Source: Baylisascaris procyonis (lineage: Eukaryota > Nematoda > Chromadorea > Rhabditida > Ascarididae). Taken from it: a stretch of 64,000 nucleotides of DNA. Below, one piece after another: positions 50,923-62,605 of this stretch (its first letter is position 1; every line of letters starts with the position of its first letter). The DNA lies in NCBI GenBank assembly GCA_037389465.1, contig JAZARR010000204.1:627501-691500 (forward strand), read 5' to 3'. The notes beneath the pieces were generated by a model that was not told where the DNA came from, ran no database searches, and was given only the letters and a program-made list of their open reading frames with translations. A program made the position numbers and the translations under genes.

Positions 50923-52094
50923 GTTTTATTTAATTCATCGAATTTCTTTTTTTTTTAAATCATTTTTTATTTTGTTGAAAATTTTAAATTTTATATAAAA
51001 TGCGGATTTTTCGTCAATTTCTATAATTGGATCTGCAGATATTATAGCTTCTTATTCATGTTTTTTGCTGATTCAACTAGCCCTCAGGGCATATAATACT
51101 TGGGGAGATTTTAGATGAATAATTTAATGGTTTCTTTCATATTGACAATTTTAAATGAAAATAAAGAACGCCAGCATAAGATGAAAACTGATAGTATTTT
51201 CTTGAATATGGTTTTCATTGAGGGTAATTGCACAATGAAAGATTGTCGTTGATATATTTTTCTTTCAATATTCATCTCTGATAGTGCCATATATTAGAGT
51301 TTTAAACGCTTATTTGACATCCATCTTCAAAGGATCAAGGCTGGATGCAAATAATTATAGTGAATTGTCACGTCTATATTAAGGCATATCCGGTACCTTT
51401 TTTTCCTTCTATTCTTGAATAGTTGTATTGTTCCATTTGGGCCATTGGGTACTATTATTTAAGTTAAAGATATTGGTTAGCCTTACCGATTCATCTAGCC
51501 CATGGGGTACTATTGGTTAAGGGAAAGGTTTGGCGGGTTACCGATCCATCTAGCCCATGGGGCACTATTACTTAAGGGAAAGGTGTTGGTGGGGTTACCG
51601 ATGCATCCAGCCCATGGGGTACTATTAGTTAAGGGAAAGGTGTTGGTGGGGGTTACCGATCCATCTAGCCCATGGGGCACTATTACTTAAGGGAAAGGTG
51701 TCGGTGGGGTTACCGATGCATCCAGCCCATGGGGTACTATTAGTTAAGGGAAAGGTGTTGGTGGGATTACCCATCGATCTAGCTCATGGGGTACCATTAG
51801 TTAAGGGAAAGGTGTTGGTGGGGTTACCGATGCATCCAGCCCATGGGGTACTATAAGTTAAGGGAAAGGTGTTGGTGGGGTTACTCATCCATCTAGCTCA
51901 TGGGGTACTATTAGTTGAGGGAAAGGTGTTGGTGGGGTTACCGATCCATCCAGCCCATGGGGTACTATTAGTTAGGGGAAAGGTGTTGGTGGGGTTACCC
52001 ATCCATCTAGCTCATGGGGTACTATTAGTTAAGGGAAAGGTGTTTGTGGGGTTACCGATCCATCCAGCCCATGGGGTACTATTAGTTAGGGGAA

Positions 52095-54460
52095 AGGTGT
52101 TGGTGGGGTTACCCATCCATCCAGCCCATGGGGTACTATTAGTTAAGGGAAAAGTGTTGGTGGGGGTTACCGATGGATCCAGCCCATGGGGTACTATTAG
52201 TTAACGGAAAGCTGTTGGTCGGGGTTACCGATGCATCCAGCCCATGAAGTACTATTAGTTAAGGGAAAGGTGTTGGTGGGGTTACCCATCCATCCAGCCC
52301 ATGGGGTACTATTAGTTAAGGGAAAGGTGTTGGTGGGGGCTACCGAAGGATCCAGCCCATGGAGTACTATTAGTTAAGGGAAAGCTGTTGGTCGGGGCTA
52401 CCGATCCATCCAGCGCATGGGGTACTATTAGTTAAGGGAAAGGTGTTGGTGGGGGTTACCGATCCATCCAGCCCATGGGGTACTATTAGTTAAGCGAAAG
52501 GTGTTGGTGTAGGTTACCGATGGATCCAGCCCATGGGGTACTATTAGTTAGGGGAAAGATGTTGGTGGGGTTACCGATGGATCCAGCCCATGGGGTATTA
52601 TTAGTTAAGGGAAAGCTGTTGGTCGGGGTTACCGATCGATCCAGCCCATGGGGTACTGTTAGTTAAGGGAAAGGTGTTGGTGGGGGCTACCGATCCATCC
52701 AGCCCATGGGGTACTATTAGTTAAGGGAAAGGTGTTGGTGGGGGCTACCGAAGGATCCAGCCCATGGGGTACTATTAGTTAAGGGAAAGCTGTTGGTCGG
52801 GGTTACCGATCCATCCAGCGCATGGGGTACTATTAGTTAAGGGAAAGGTGTTGGTGGGGGTTGCCGATCCATCCAGCCCATGGGGTACTACTAGTTAAGG
52901 GAAAGGTGTTGGTGGGGGTTACCGATCCATCTAGCCCATGGGGCACTATTAGTTAAGGGAAAGCTGTTGGTTGGGGTTACCGATCCATCCAGCCCATGGG
53001 GTACTATTAGTTAAGGGAAAGGTGTTGGTGGGGTTACCGATGCATCCAGCCCATGGGGTACTATTAGTTAGGAGAAAGGTGTTGGTGGGGTTACCGATCC
53101 ATCCAGCCCATGCTGGGTACTATTAGTTAAGGGAAAGGTGTTGGTGGGGTTACCGATCCATCCAGCCCATGGGGCACTATTAGTTAAGGGAAAGGTGTTG
53201 GTGGGGGTTACCGATCCATCAAGCGCATGGGGTACTATTAGTTAAGGGAAAGGTGTTGGTGGGGGTTACCGATCGATCCAGCCCATGGGGTACTATTAGT
53301 TAAGGGAAAGGTGTTTTTTTGGGGTTACCGATGCATCCAGCCCATGGGGTACTATTAGTTAGGAGAAAGGTGTTGGTGGGGTTACCGATCCATCCAGCCC
53401 ATGCTGGGTACTATTAGTTAAGGGAAAGGTGTTGGTGGAGGTTACCGATCGATCCTGCCCATGGCCTACTATTAGTTAGGGGAAAGGTGTTGGTGGGGCT
53501 ACCGATCCATCCAGCCCATGGGGTAGTATTAGTTAAGGGAAAGGTGTTGGTGGGGTTGCCGATCCATCCTGCCCATGGGGTACTATTAGTTAAGGGAAAG
53601 GTGTTGGTGGGGGTTACCGTCCATCTAGCCCATGGGGTACTGGGGTACTATTAGTTAAGCGAAAGGTGTTGGTGGGGGTTACCGATCGATCCAGCTCATG
53701 GGGTACTATTAGTTAGGGGAAAGGTGTTGGTGGGGTTACCGATCCATCCAGCCCATGGGGTACTATTAGTTAAGGGAGAGGTGTTGGTGGGGATTACCGA
53801 TCGATCCAGTCCATGGGGTACTATTAGTTAGGGGAAAGGTGTTGGTGGGGTTACCGATCCATCCAGCTCATGCTGGGTACTATTAGTTAAGGGAAAGGTG
53901 TTGGTGGGGTTACCGATCCATCCAGCCCATGGGGCACTATTAGTTAAGGGAAAGGTGTTGGTGGGGTTACCGATGCATCCAGCCCATGGGGTACTATTAG
54001 TTAAGGGAAAGGTGTTGGTGGGGTTGCCGATCCATCCAGCCCATGGGGTACTATTAGTTAAGGGAAAGGTGCTGGTGGGGGTTACCGATCCATCTAGCCC
54101 GTGGGGTACTATTAGTTAAGCGAAAGGTGTTGGTGGGGGTTACCGATCGATCGAGCCCATGAGGTACTATTGGTTAAGGGAAAGGTGTTGGTGGGGGTTA
54201 CCGATCCATCTAGCCCATGCGGCACTATTAGTTAAGGGAAAGGTGTTGGTGGGGGCTACCGAAGGATCCAGCCCATGGGGTACTATTAGTTAAGGGAAAG
54301 CTGTTGGTCGGGGTTAGCGATCCATCCAGCGCATGGGGTACTATTAGTTAAGGGAAAGGTGTTGGTGGGGGTTGCCGATCCATACAGCCCATGGGGTACT
54401 ACTAGTTAAGGGAAAGGTGTTGGTGGGGGTTACCGATCCATCTACCCATTTGGCACTATT
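52095..54460. repeat. Higher-order satellite block, copy 1
   Basis: About 2.3 kb of satellite with a distinctive order of variant units: TTAACGG at 52201, CATGAAGTAC soon after, ATGGCCTAC at 53461, TCTACCCATTTGG at 54441. The same order recurs 8.14-8.15 kb to the right. Confidence 0.85.
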
Positions 54461-55079
54461 AGTTAAGGGAAAGCTGTTGGTTGGGGTTACCGATCCATCC
54501 AGCCCATGGGGTACTATTAGTTAAGGGAAAGGTGTTGGTGGGGTTACCGATGCATCCAGCCCATGGGGTACTATTAGTTAGGAGAAAGGTGTTGGTGGGG
54601 TTACCGATCCATCCAGCCCATGCTGGGTACTATTAGTTAAGGGAAAGGTGTTGGTGGGGGTTACCGATCCATCAAGCGCATGGGGTACTATTAGTTAAGC
54701 GAAAGGTGTTGGTGGGGGTTACCGATCGATCCAGCCCATGGGGTACTATTAGTTAAGGTAAAGGTGTTTTTTTGGGGTTACCGATCCATCCAGCCCATGC
54801 TGGGTACTATTAGTTAAGGGAAAGGTGTTGGTGGAGGTTACCCATCGATCCTGCCCATGGGGTACTATTAGTTAGGGGAAAGGTGTTGGTGGGGTTACCG
54901 ATCCATCCAGCCCATGGGGTACTATTAGTTAAGGGAAAGGTGTTGGTGGGGTTGCCGATCCATCCTGCCCATGGGGTACTATTAGTTAAGGGAAAGGTGT
55001 TGGTGGGGGTTACCGACCATCTAGCCCATGGGGTACTATTAGTTAAGCGAAAGGTGTTGGTGGGGGTTACCGATCGATC

Positions 55080-57150
55080 CAGCTCATGGGGTACTATTAG
55101 TTAGGGGAAAGGTGTTGGTGGGGTTACCGATCCATCCAGCCCATGGGGTACTATTAGTTAAGGGAGAGGTGTTGGTGGGGATTACCGATCGATCCAGTCC
55201 ATGGGGTACTATTAGTTAGGGGAAAGGTGTTGGTGGGGTTACCGATCCATCCAGCTCATGCTGGGTACTATTAGTTAAGGGAAAGGTGTTGGTGGGGTTA
55301 CCGATCCATCCAGCCGATGGGGCACTATTAGTTAAGGGAAAGGTGTTGGTGGGGGTTACCGATCCATCAAGCGCATGGGGTACTATTAGTTAAGCAAAAG
55401 GTGTTGGTGGGGGATACCGATCGATGGAGCCCATGGGGTACTATTAGTTAGGGGAAATGTGTTGGTGGGCTTACCGATCCATCCAGCCCATGGGGTACTA
55501 TTAGTTGAGGGAAAGGTGTTGGTGGGGGTTACCGATCCATCCAGCCCATGGGGTACTATTAGTTAAGCGAAAGGTGTTGGTGGGGGTTACCGATCGATCC
55601 AGCCCATGGGGTACTATTAGGTAGGGGAAAGGTGTTGGTGGGGTTACCGATCCATCCAGCCCATGGGGTACTATTAGTTAAGGGAAAGGTGTTGGTGGGG
55701 GTTACCGATCGATCCAGCCCATGGGGTACTATTAGTTAGGGGAAAGGTGTTGGTGGGGTTGCCGATCCATCCAGCCCATGGGGTACTATTAGTTAAGGGA
55801 AAGGTGTTGGTTGGGGTTACCGATCCATCTAGCCCATGGGGTACTATTAGTTAAGCGGAAGGTGTTGGTGGGGGTTACCGATCAATCCAGCCCATGGGGT
55901 ACTATTAGTTAGGGGAAAGGTGTTGGTGGGGTTACCGATCCATCCAGCCCATGGGGTACTATTAGTTGAGGGAAAGGTGTTGGTGGGGGTTGCCGATCCA
56001 TCCAGCCCATTAGGTACCATTGGTTAAGGGAAAGGTGTTGGTGGGGTTACCGATGCATCCAGCCCATGGGGTACTATTAGTTAAGCGAAAGGTGTTGGTG
56101 GGGGTTACCGATCGATCCAGCTCATGGGGTACTATTAGTTAGGGGAAAGGTGTTGGTGGGGTTACCGATCCATCCAGCCCATGGGGTACTATTAGTTAAG
56201 GGAGAGGTGTTGGTGGGGATTACCGATCGATCCAGTCCATGGGGTACTATTAGTTAGGGGAAAGGTGTTGGTGGGGTTACCGATCCATCCAGCTCATGCT
56301 GGGTACTATTAGTTAAGGGAAAGGTGTTGGTGGGGTTACCGATCCATCCAGCCGATGGGGCACTATTAGTTAAGGGAAAGGTGTTGGTGGGGTTACCGAT
56401 CCATCAAGCGCATGGGGTACTATTAGTTAAGCAAAAGGTGTTGGTGGGGGATACCGATCGATGGAGCCCATGGGGTACTATTAGTTAGGGGAAATGTGTT
56501 GGTGGGCTTACCGATCCATCCAGCCCATGGGGTACTATTAGTTGAGGGAAAGGTGTTGGTGGGGGTTACCGATCCATCCAGCCCATGGGGTACTATTAGT
56601 TAAGCGAAAGGTGTTGGTGGGGGTTACCGATCGATCCAGCCCATGGGGTACTATTAGGTAGGGGAAAGGTGTTGGTGGGGTTACCGATCCATCCAGCCCA
56701 TGGGGTACTATTAGTTAAGGGAAAGGTGTTGGTGGGGGTTACCGATCGATCCAGCCCATGGGGTACTATTAGTTAGGGGAAAGGTGTTGGTGGGGTTGCC
56801 GATCCATCCAGCCCATGGGGTACTATTAGTTAAGGGAAAGGTGTTGGTTGGGGTTACCGATCCATCTAGCCCATGGGGTACTATTAGTTAAGCGAAAGGT
56901 GTTAGTGGGGGTTACCGATCAATCCAGCCCATGGGGTACTATTAGTTAGGGGAAAGGTGTTGGTGGGGTTACCGATCCATCCAGCCCATGGGGTACTATT
57001 AGTTGAGGGAAAGGTGTTGGTGGGGGTTGCCGATCCATCCAGCCCATTAGGTACCATTGGTTAAGGGAAAGGTGTTGGTGGGGTTACCGATGCATCCAGC
57101 CCATGGGGTACTATTAGTTAAGGGAAAGGTGTTGGTGGGGGTTACCGATC
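55080..57150. repeat. Tandem duplication of a 1.04-kb satellite block
   Basis: Marker variants repeat at offsets of 1037-1038 bp: CAGCCGATGG at 55311 and 56349, CAGCCCATTAGG at 56003 and 57040. The two halves are otherwise nearly identical. Confidence 0.8.
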
Positions 57151-60100
57151 CATCTAGCCCATGGGGCACTATTAGTTAAGGGAAAGCTGTTGGTTGGGGT
57201 TACCGATGCATCCAGCCCATGGGGTACTATTAGTTAGGAGAAAGGTGTTGGTGGGGTTACCGATCCATCCAGCCCATGCTGGGTACTATTAGTTAAGGGA
57301 AAGGTGTTGGTGGAGGTTACCGATCGATGCTGCCCATGGGGTACTATTAGTTAGGGGAAAGGTGTTGGTGGGGTTACCGATCCATCCAGCCCATGGGGTA
57401 CTATTAGTTAAGGGAAAGGTGTTGGTGGGGTTGCCGATCCATCCTGCCCATGGGGTACTATTAGTTAAGGGAAAGGTGTTGGTGGGGGTTACCGATCAAT
57501 CCAGCCCATGGGGTACTATTAGTTGAGGGAAAGGTGTTGGTGGGGGTTGCCGATCCATCCAGCCCATTAGGTACCATTGGTTAAGGGAAAGGTGTTGGTG
57601 GGGTTACCGATGCATCCAGCCCATGGGGTACTATTAGTTAAGGGAAAGGTGTTGGTGGGGTTGCCGATCCATCCAGCCCATGGGGTACTATTAGTTAAGG
57701 GAAAGGTGTTGGTGGGGGTTACGGATCCATCTAGCCCGTGGGGTACTATTAGTTAAGCGAAAGGTGTTGGTGGGGGTTACCGATCGATCGAGCCCATGGG
57801 GTACTACTAGTTGAGGGAAAGGTGTTGGTGGGGGTTACCGATCGATCCAGCCCATGGGGTACTATTGGTTAAGGGAAAGGTGTTTTTGGGGTTACCGATC
57901 CATCTACCCCTTGGGGTACTATTAGTTAAGGGAAAGGTGTTGGTGGGGGTTACCGATCCATCCAGCCCATGGGGTACTACTAGTTAAGGGAAAGGTGTTG
58001 GTGGGGGTTACCGATCCATCTAGCCCATGGGGTACTATTAGTTAAGGGAAAGGTGTTGGTGGGGGTTGCCGATCGATCCAGCCCATGGGGTACTATTAGT
58101 TAAGGGAAAGGTGTTTTTTTGGGGTTACCGATGCATCCAGCCCATGGGGTACTATTAGTTAGGAGAAAGGTGTTGGTGGGGTTACCGATCCATCCAGCCC
58201 ATGCTGGGTACTATTAGTTAAGGGAAAGGTGTTGGTGGAGGTTACCGATCGATCCTGCCGATGGGGTACTATTAGTTAGGGGAAAAGTGTTGGTGGGGTT
58301 ACCGATCCATCCAGCCCATGGGGTACTATTAGTTAAGGAAAAGGTGTTGGTGGGGTTGCCGATCCATCCTGCCCATGGGGTACTATTAGTTAAGGGAAAG
58401 GTGTTGGTGGGGGTTACCGTCCATCTAGCCCATGGGGTACTATTAGTTAAGCGAAAGGTGTTGGTGGGGGTTGCCGATCGATCCAGCTCATGGGGTACTA
58501 TTAGTTAGGGGAAAGGTGTTGGTGGGGTTACCGATCCATCCAGCCCATGGGGTACTATTAGTTAAGGGAAAGGTGTTGGTGGGGTTGCCGATCCATCGTG
58601 CCCATGGGGTACTATTAGTTAAGGGAGAGGTGTTGGTGGGGATTACCGATCGATCCAGCCCATGGGGTACTATTAGTTAGGGAAAGGTGTTGGTGGGGTT
58701 GCCGATCCATCCAGCCCATGGGGTACTATTAGTTAAGGGAAAGGTGTTGGTTGGGGTTACCGATCCATCTAGCCCATGTGGTACTATTAGTTAAGCGAAA
58801 GGTGTTGGTGGGGGTTACCGATGCATCCAGCCCATGGGGTACTATTAGTTAAGGGAAAGGTGTTGGTGGGGTTGCCGATCCATCCAGCCCATGGGGTACT
58901 ATTAGTTAAGGGAAAGGTGTTGGTGGGGGTTACGGATCCATCTAGCCCATGGGGTACTATTAGTTAAGGGAAAGGTGTTGGTGGAGGTTACCGATCGATC
59001 CTGCCCATGGGGTACTATTAGTTAGGGGAAAGTGTTGGTGGGGTTACCGATCCATCCAGCCCATGGGGTACTATTAGTTAGGAGAAAGGTGTTGGTGGGG
59101 TTACCGATCCATCCAGCCCATGCTGGGTACTATTAGTTAAGGGAAAGGTGTTGGTGGGGGTTACCGTCCATCTAGCCCATGGGGTACTATTAGTTAAGCG
59201 AAAGGTGTTGTTGGGGGTTACCGATCGATCCAGCTCATGGGGTACTATTAGTTAAGCGAAAGGTGTTGGTGGGGGTTACCGATCAATCCAGCCCATGGGG
59301 TAGTATTAGTTAAGGGAAAGGTGTTGGTGGGGTTACCGATCGATCGAGCCCATGGGGTACTATTAGTTAAGGGAAAGGTGTTGGTGGGGGTTACCGATCG
59401 ATCCAGCCCATGGGGTACTGTTGGTTAAGGGAAAGGTGTTTTTGGGGTTACCGATCCATCTACCCCTTGGGGTACTATTAGTTAAGGGAAAGGTGTTGGT
59501 GGGGGTTACCGATCCATCCAGCCCATGGGGTACTATTAGTTAAGGGAAAGGTGTTGGTGGGGGTTACCGATCCATCTAGCCCATGGGGCACTATTAGTTA
59601 AGGGAAAGCTGTTGGTTGGGGTTACCGATCCATCCAGCCCATGGGGTACTATTAGTTAAGGGAAAGGTGTTGGTGGGGGTTGCCGATCCATCCAGCCCAT
59701 GGGGTACTACTAGTTAAGGGAAAGGTGTTTTTGGGGGTTACCGATCCATCTAGCCCATGGGGCACTATTAATTAAGGGAAAGCTGTTGGTTGGGGTTACC
59801 GATCCATCCAGCCCATGGGGTACTATTAGTTAAGGGAAAGGTGTTGGTGGGGTTACCGATCGATCCAGCCCATGGGGTACTATTGGTTAAGGGAAAGGTG
59901 TTGGTGGGGGTTACCGATCCATCTAGCCCATGCGGCACTATTAGTTAAGGGAAAGGTGTTGGTGGGGGCTACCGAAGGATCCAGCCCATGGGGTACTATT
60001 AGTTAAGGGAAAGCTGTTGGTCGGGGTTACCGATCCATCCAGCGCATGGGGTACTATTAGTTAAGGGAAAGGTGTTGGTGGGGGTTACCGATCGATCCAG

Positions 60101-60242
60101 CCCATGGGGTACTGTTGGTTAAGGGAAAGGTGTTTTTGGGGTTACCGATCCATCTACCCCTTGGGGTACTATTAGTTAAGGGAAAGGTGTTGGTGGGGGT
60201 TACCGATCCATCCAGCCCATGGGGTACTACTAGTTAAGGGAA

Positions 60243-62605
60243 AGGTGTTGGTGGGGTTACCCATCCATCCAGCCCATGGGGTACTATTAGTTAAGGGAAA
60301 AGTGTTGGTGGGGGTTACCGATGGATCCAGCCCATGGGGTACTATTAGTTAACGGAAAGCTGTTGGTCGGGGTTACCGATGCATCCAGCCCATGAAGTAC
60401 TATTAGTTAAGGGAAAGGTGTTGGTGGGGTTACCCATCCATCCAGCCCATGGGGTACTATTAGTTAAGGGAAAGGTGTTGGTGGGGGCTACCGAAGGATC
60501 CAGCCCATGGAGTACTATTAGTTAAGGGAAAGCTGTTGGTCGGGGCTACCGATCCATCCAGCGCATGGGGTACTATTAGTTAAGGGAAAGGTGTTGGTGG
60601 GGGTTACCGATCCATCCAGCCCATGGGGTACTATTAGTTAAGCGAAAGATGTTGGTGTAGGTTACCGATGGATCCAGCCCATGGGGTACTATTAGTTAGG
60701 GGAAAGATGTTGGTGGGGTTACCGATGGATCCAGCCCATGGGGTATTATTAGTTAAGGGAAAGCTGTTGGTCGGGGTTACCGATCGATCCAGCCCATGGG
60801 GTACTGTTAGTTAAGGGAAAGGTGTTGGTGGGGGCTACCGATCCATCCAGCCCATGGGGTACTATTAGTTAAGGGAAAGGTTTTGGTGGGGGCTACCGAA
60901 GGATCCAGCCCATGGGGTACTATTAGTTAAGGGAAAGCTGTTGGTCGGGGTTACCGATCCATCCAGCGCATGGGGTACTATTAGTTAAGGGAAAGGTGTT
61001 GGTGGGGGTTGCCGATCCATCCAGCCCATGGGGTACTACTAGTTAAGGGAAAGGTGTTGGTGGGGGTTACCGATCCATCTAGCCCATGGGGCACTATTAG
61101 TTAAGGGAAAGCTGTTGGTTGGGGTTACCGATCCATCCAGCCCATGGGGTACTATTAGTTAAGGGAAAGGTGTTGGTGGGGTTACCGATGCATCCAGCCC
61201 ATGGGGTACTATTAGTTAGGAGAAAGGTGTTGGTGGGGTTACCGATCCATCCAGCCCATGCTGGGTACTATTAGTTAAGGGAAAGGTGTTGGTGGGGTTA
61301 CCGATCCATCCAGCCCATGGGGCACTATTAGTTAAGGGAAAGGTGTTGGTGGGGGTTACCGATCCATCAAGCGCATGGGGTACTATTAGTTAAGCGAAAG
61401 GTGTTGGTGGGGGTTACCGATCGATCCAGCCCATGGGGTACTATTAGTTAAGGGAAAGGTGTTTTTGGGGTTACCGATGCATCCAGCCCATGGGGTACTA
61501 TTAGTTAGGAGAAAGGTGTTGGTGGGGTTACCGATCCATCCAGCCCATGCTGGGTACTATTAGTTAAGGGAAAGGTGTTGGTGGAGGTTACCGATCGATC
61601 CTGCCCATGGCCTACTATTAGTTAGGGAAAGGTGTTGGTGGGGCTACCGATCCATCCAGCCCATGGGGTAGTATTAGTTAAGGGAAAGGTGTTGGTGGGG
61701 TTGCCGATCCATCCTGCCCATGGGGTACTATTAGTTAAGGGAAAGGTGTTGGTGGGGGTTACCGTCCATCTAGCCCATGGGGTACTGGGGTACTATTAGT
61801 TAAGCGAAAGGTGTTGGTGGGGGTTACCGATCGATCCAGCTCATGGGGTACTATTAGTTAGGGGAAAGGTGTTGGTGGGGTTACCGATCCATCCAGCCCA
61901 TGGGGTACTATTAGTTAAGGGAGGTGTTGGTGGGGATTACCGATCGATCCAGTCCATGGGGTACTATTAGTTAGGGGAAAGGTGTTGGTGGGGTTACCGA
62001 TCCATCCAGCTCATGCTGGGTACTATTAGTTAAGGGAAAGGTGTTGGTGGGGTTACCGATCCATCCAGCCCATGGGGCACTATTAGTTAAGGGAAAGGTG
62101 TTGGTGGGGTTACCGATGCATCCAGCCCATGGGGTACTATTAGTTAAGGGAAAGGTGTTGGTGGGGTTGCCGATCCATCCAGCCCATGGGGTACTATTAG
62201 TTAAGGGAAAGGTGCTGGTGGGGGTTACCGATCCATCTAGCCCGTGGGGTACTATTAGTTAAGCGAAAGGTGTTGGTGGGGGTTACCGATCGATCGAGCC
62301 CATGAGGTACTATTGGTTAAGGGAAAGGTGTTGGTGTTGGTTACCGATCCATCTAGCCCATGCGGCACTATTAGTTAAGGGAAAGGTGTTGGTGGGGGCT
62401 ACCGAAGGATCCAGCCCATGGGGTACTATTAGTTAAGGGAAAGCTGTTGGTCGGGGTTAGCGATCCATCCAGCGCATGGGGTACTATTAGTTAAGGGAAA
62501 GGTGTTGGTGGGGGTTGCCGATCCATACAGCCCATGGGGTACTACTAGTTAAGGGAAAGGTGTTGGTGGGGGTTACCGATCCATCTACCCATTTGGCACT
62601 ATTAG
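60243..62605. repeat. Higher-order satellite block, copy 2
   Basis: It carries the same ordered markers as copy 1: TTAACGG at 60349, ATGGCCTAC at 61607, TCTACCCATTTGG at 62584. It is followed at once by copy 3. Confidence 0.85.

Noticed and set aside
51034..51086. Possible PTR exon 13 (SFLFMFFADSTSPQ) after TATTATAG
   Set aside because: The entry phase fits, but the frame meets a stop with no GT donor before it. The similarity to the PTR 'FADQY' region is probably chance.
51502..62262. Several 60-110-codon frames with LPIHPAHGVLLVKGKVLVG repeats
   Set aside because: They arise from runs of 57-bp satellite units and are broken wherever a 58-bp unit occurs. There is no start, splice or domain evidence.
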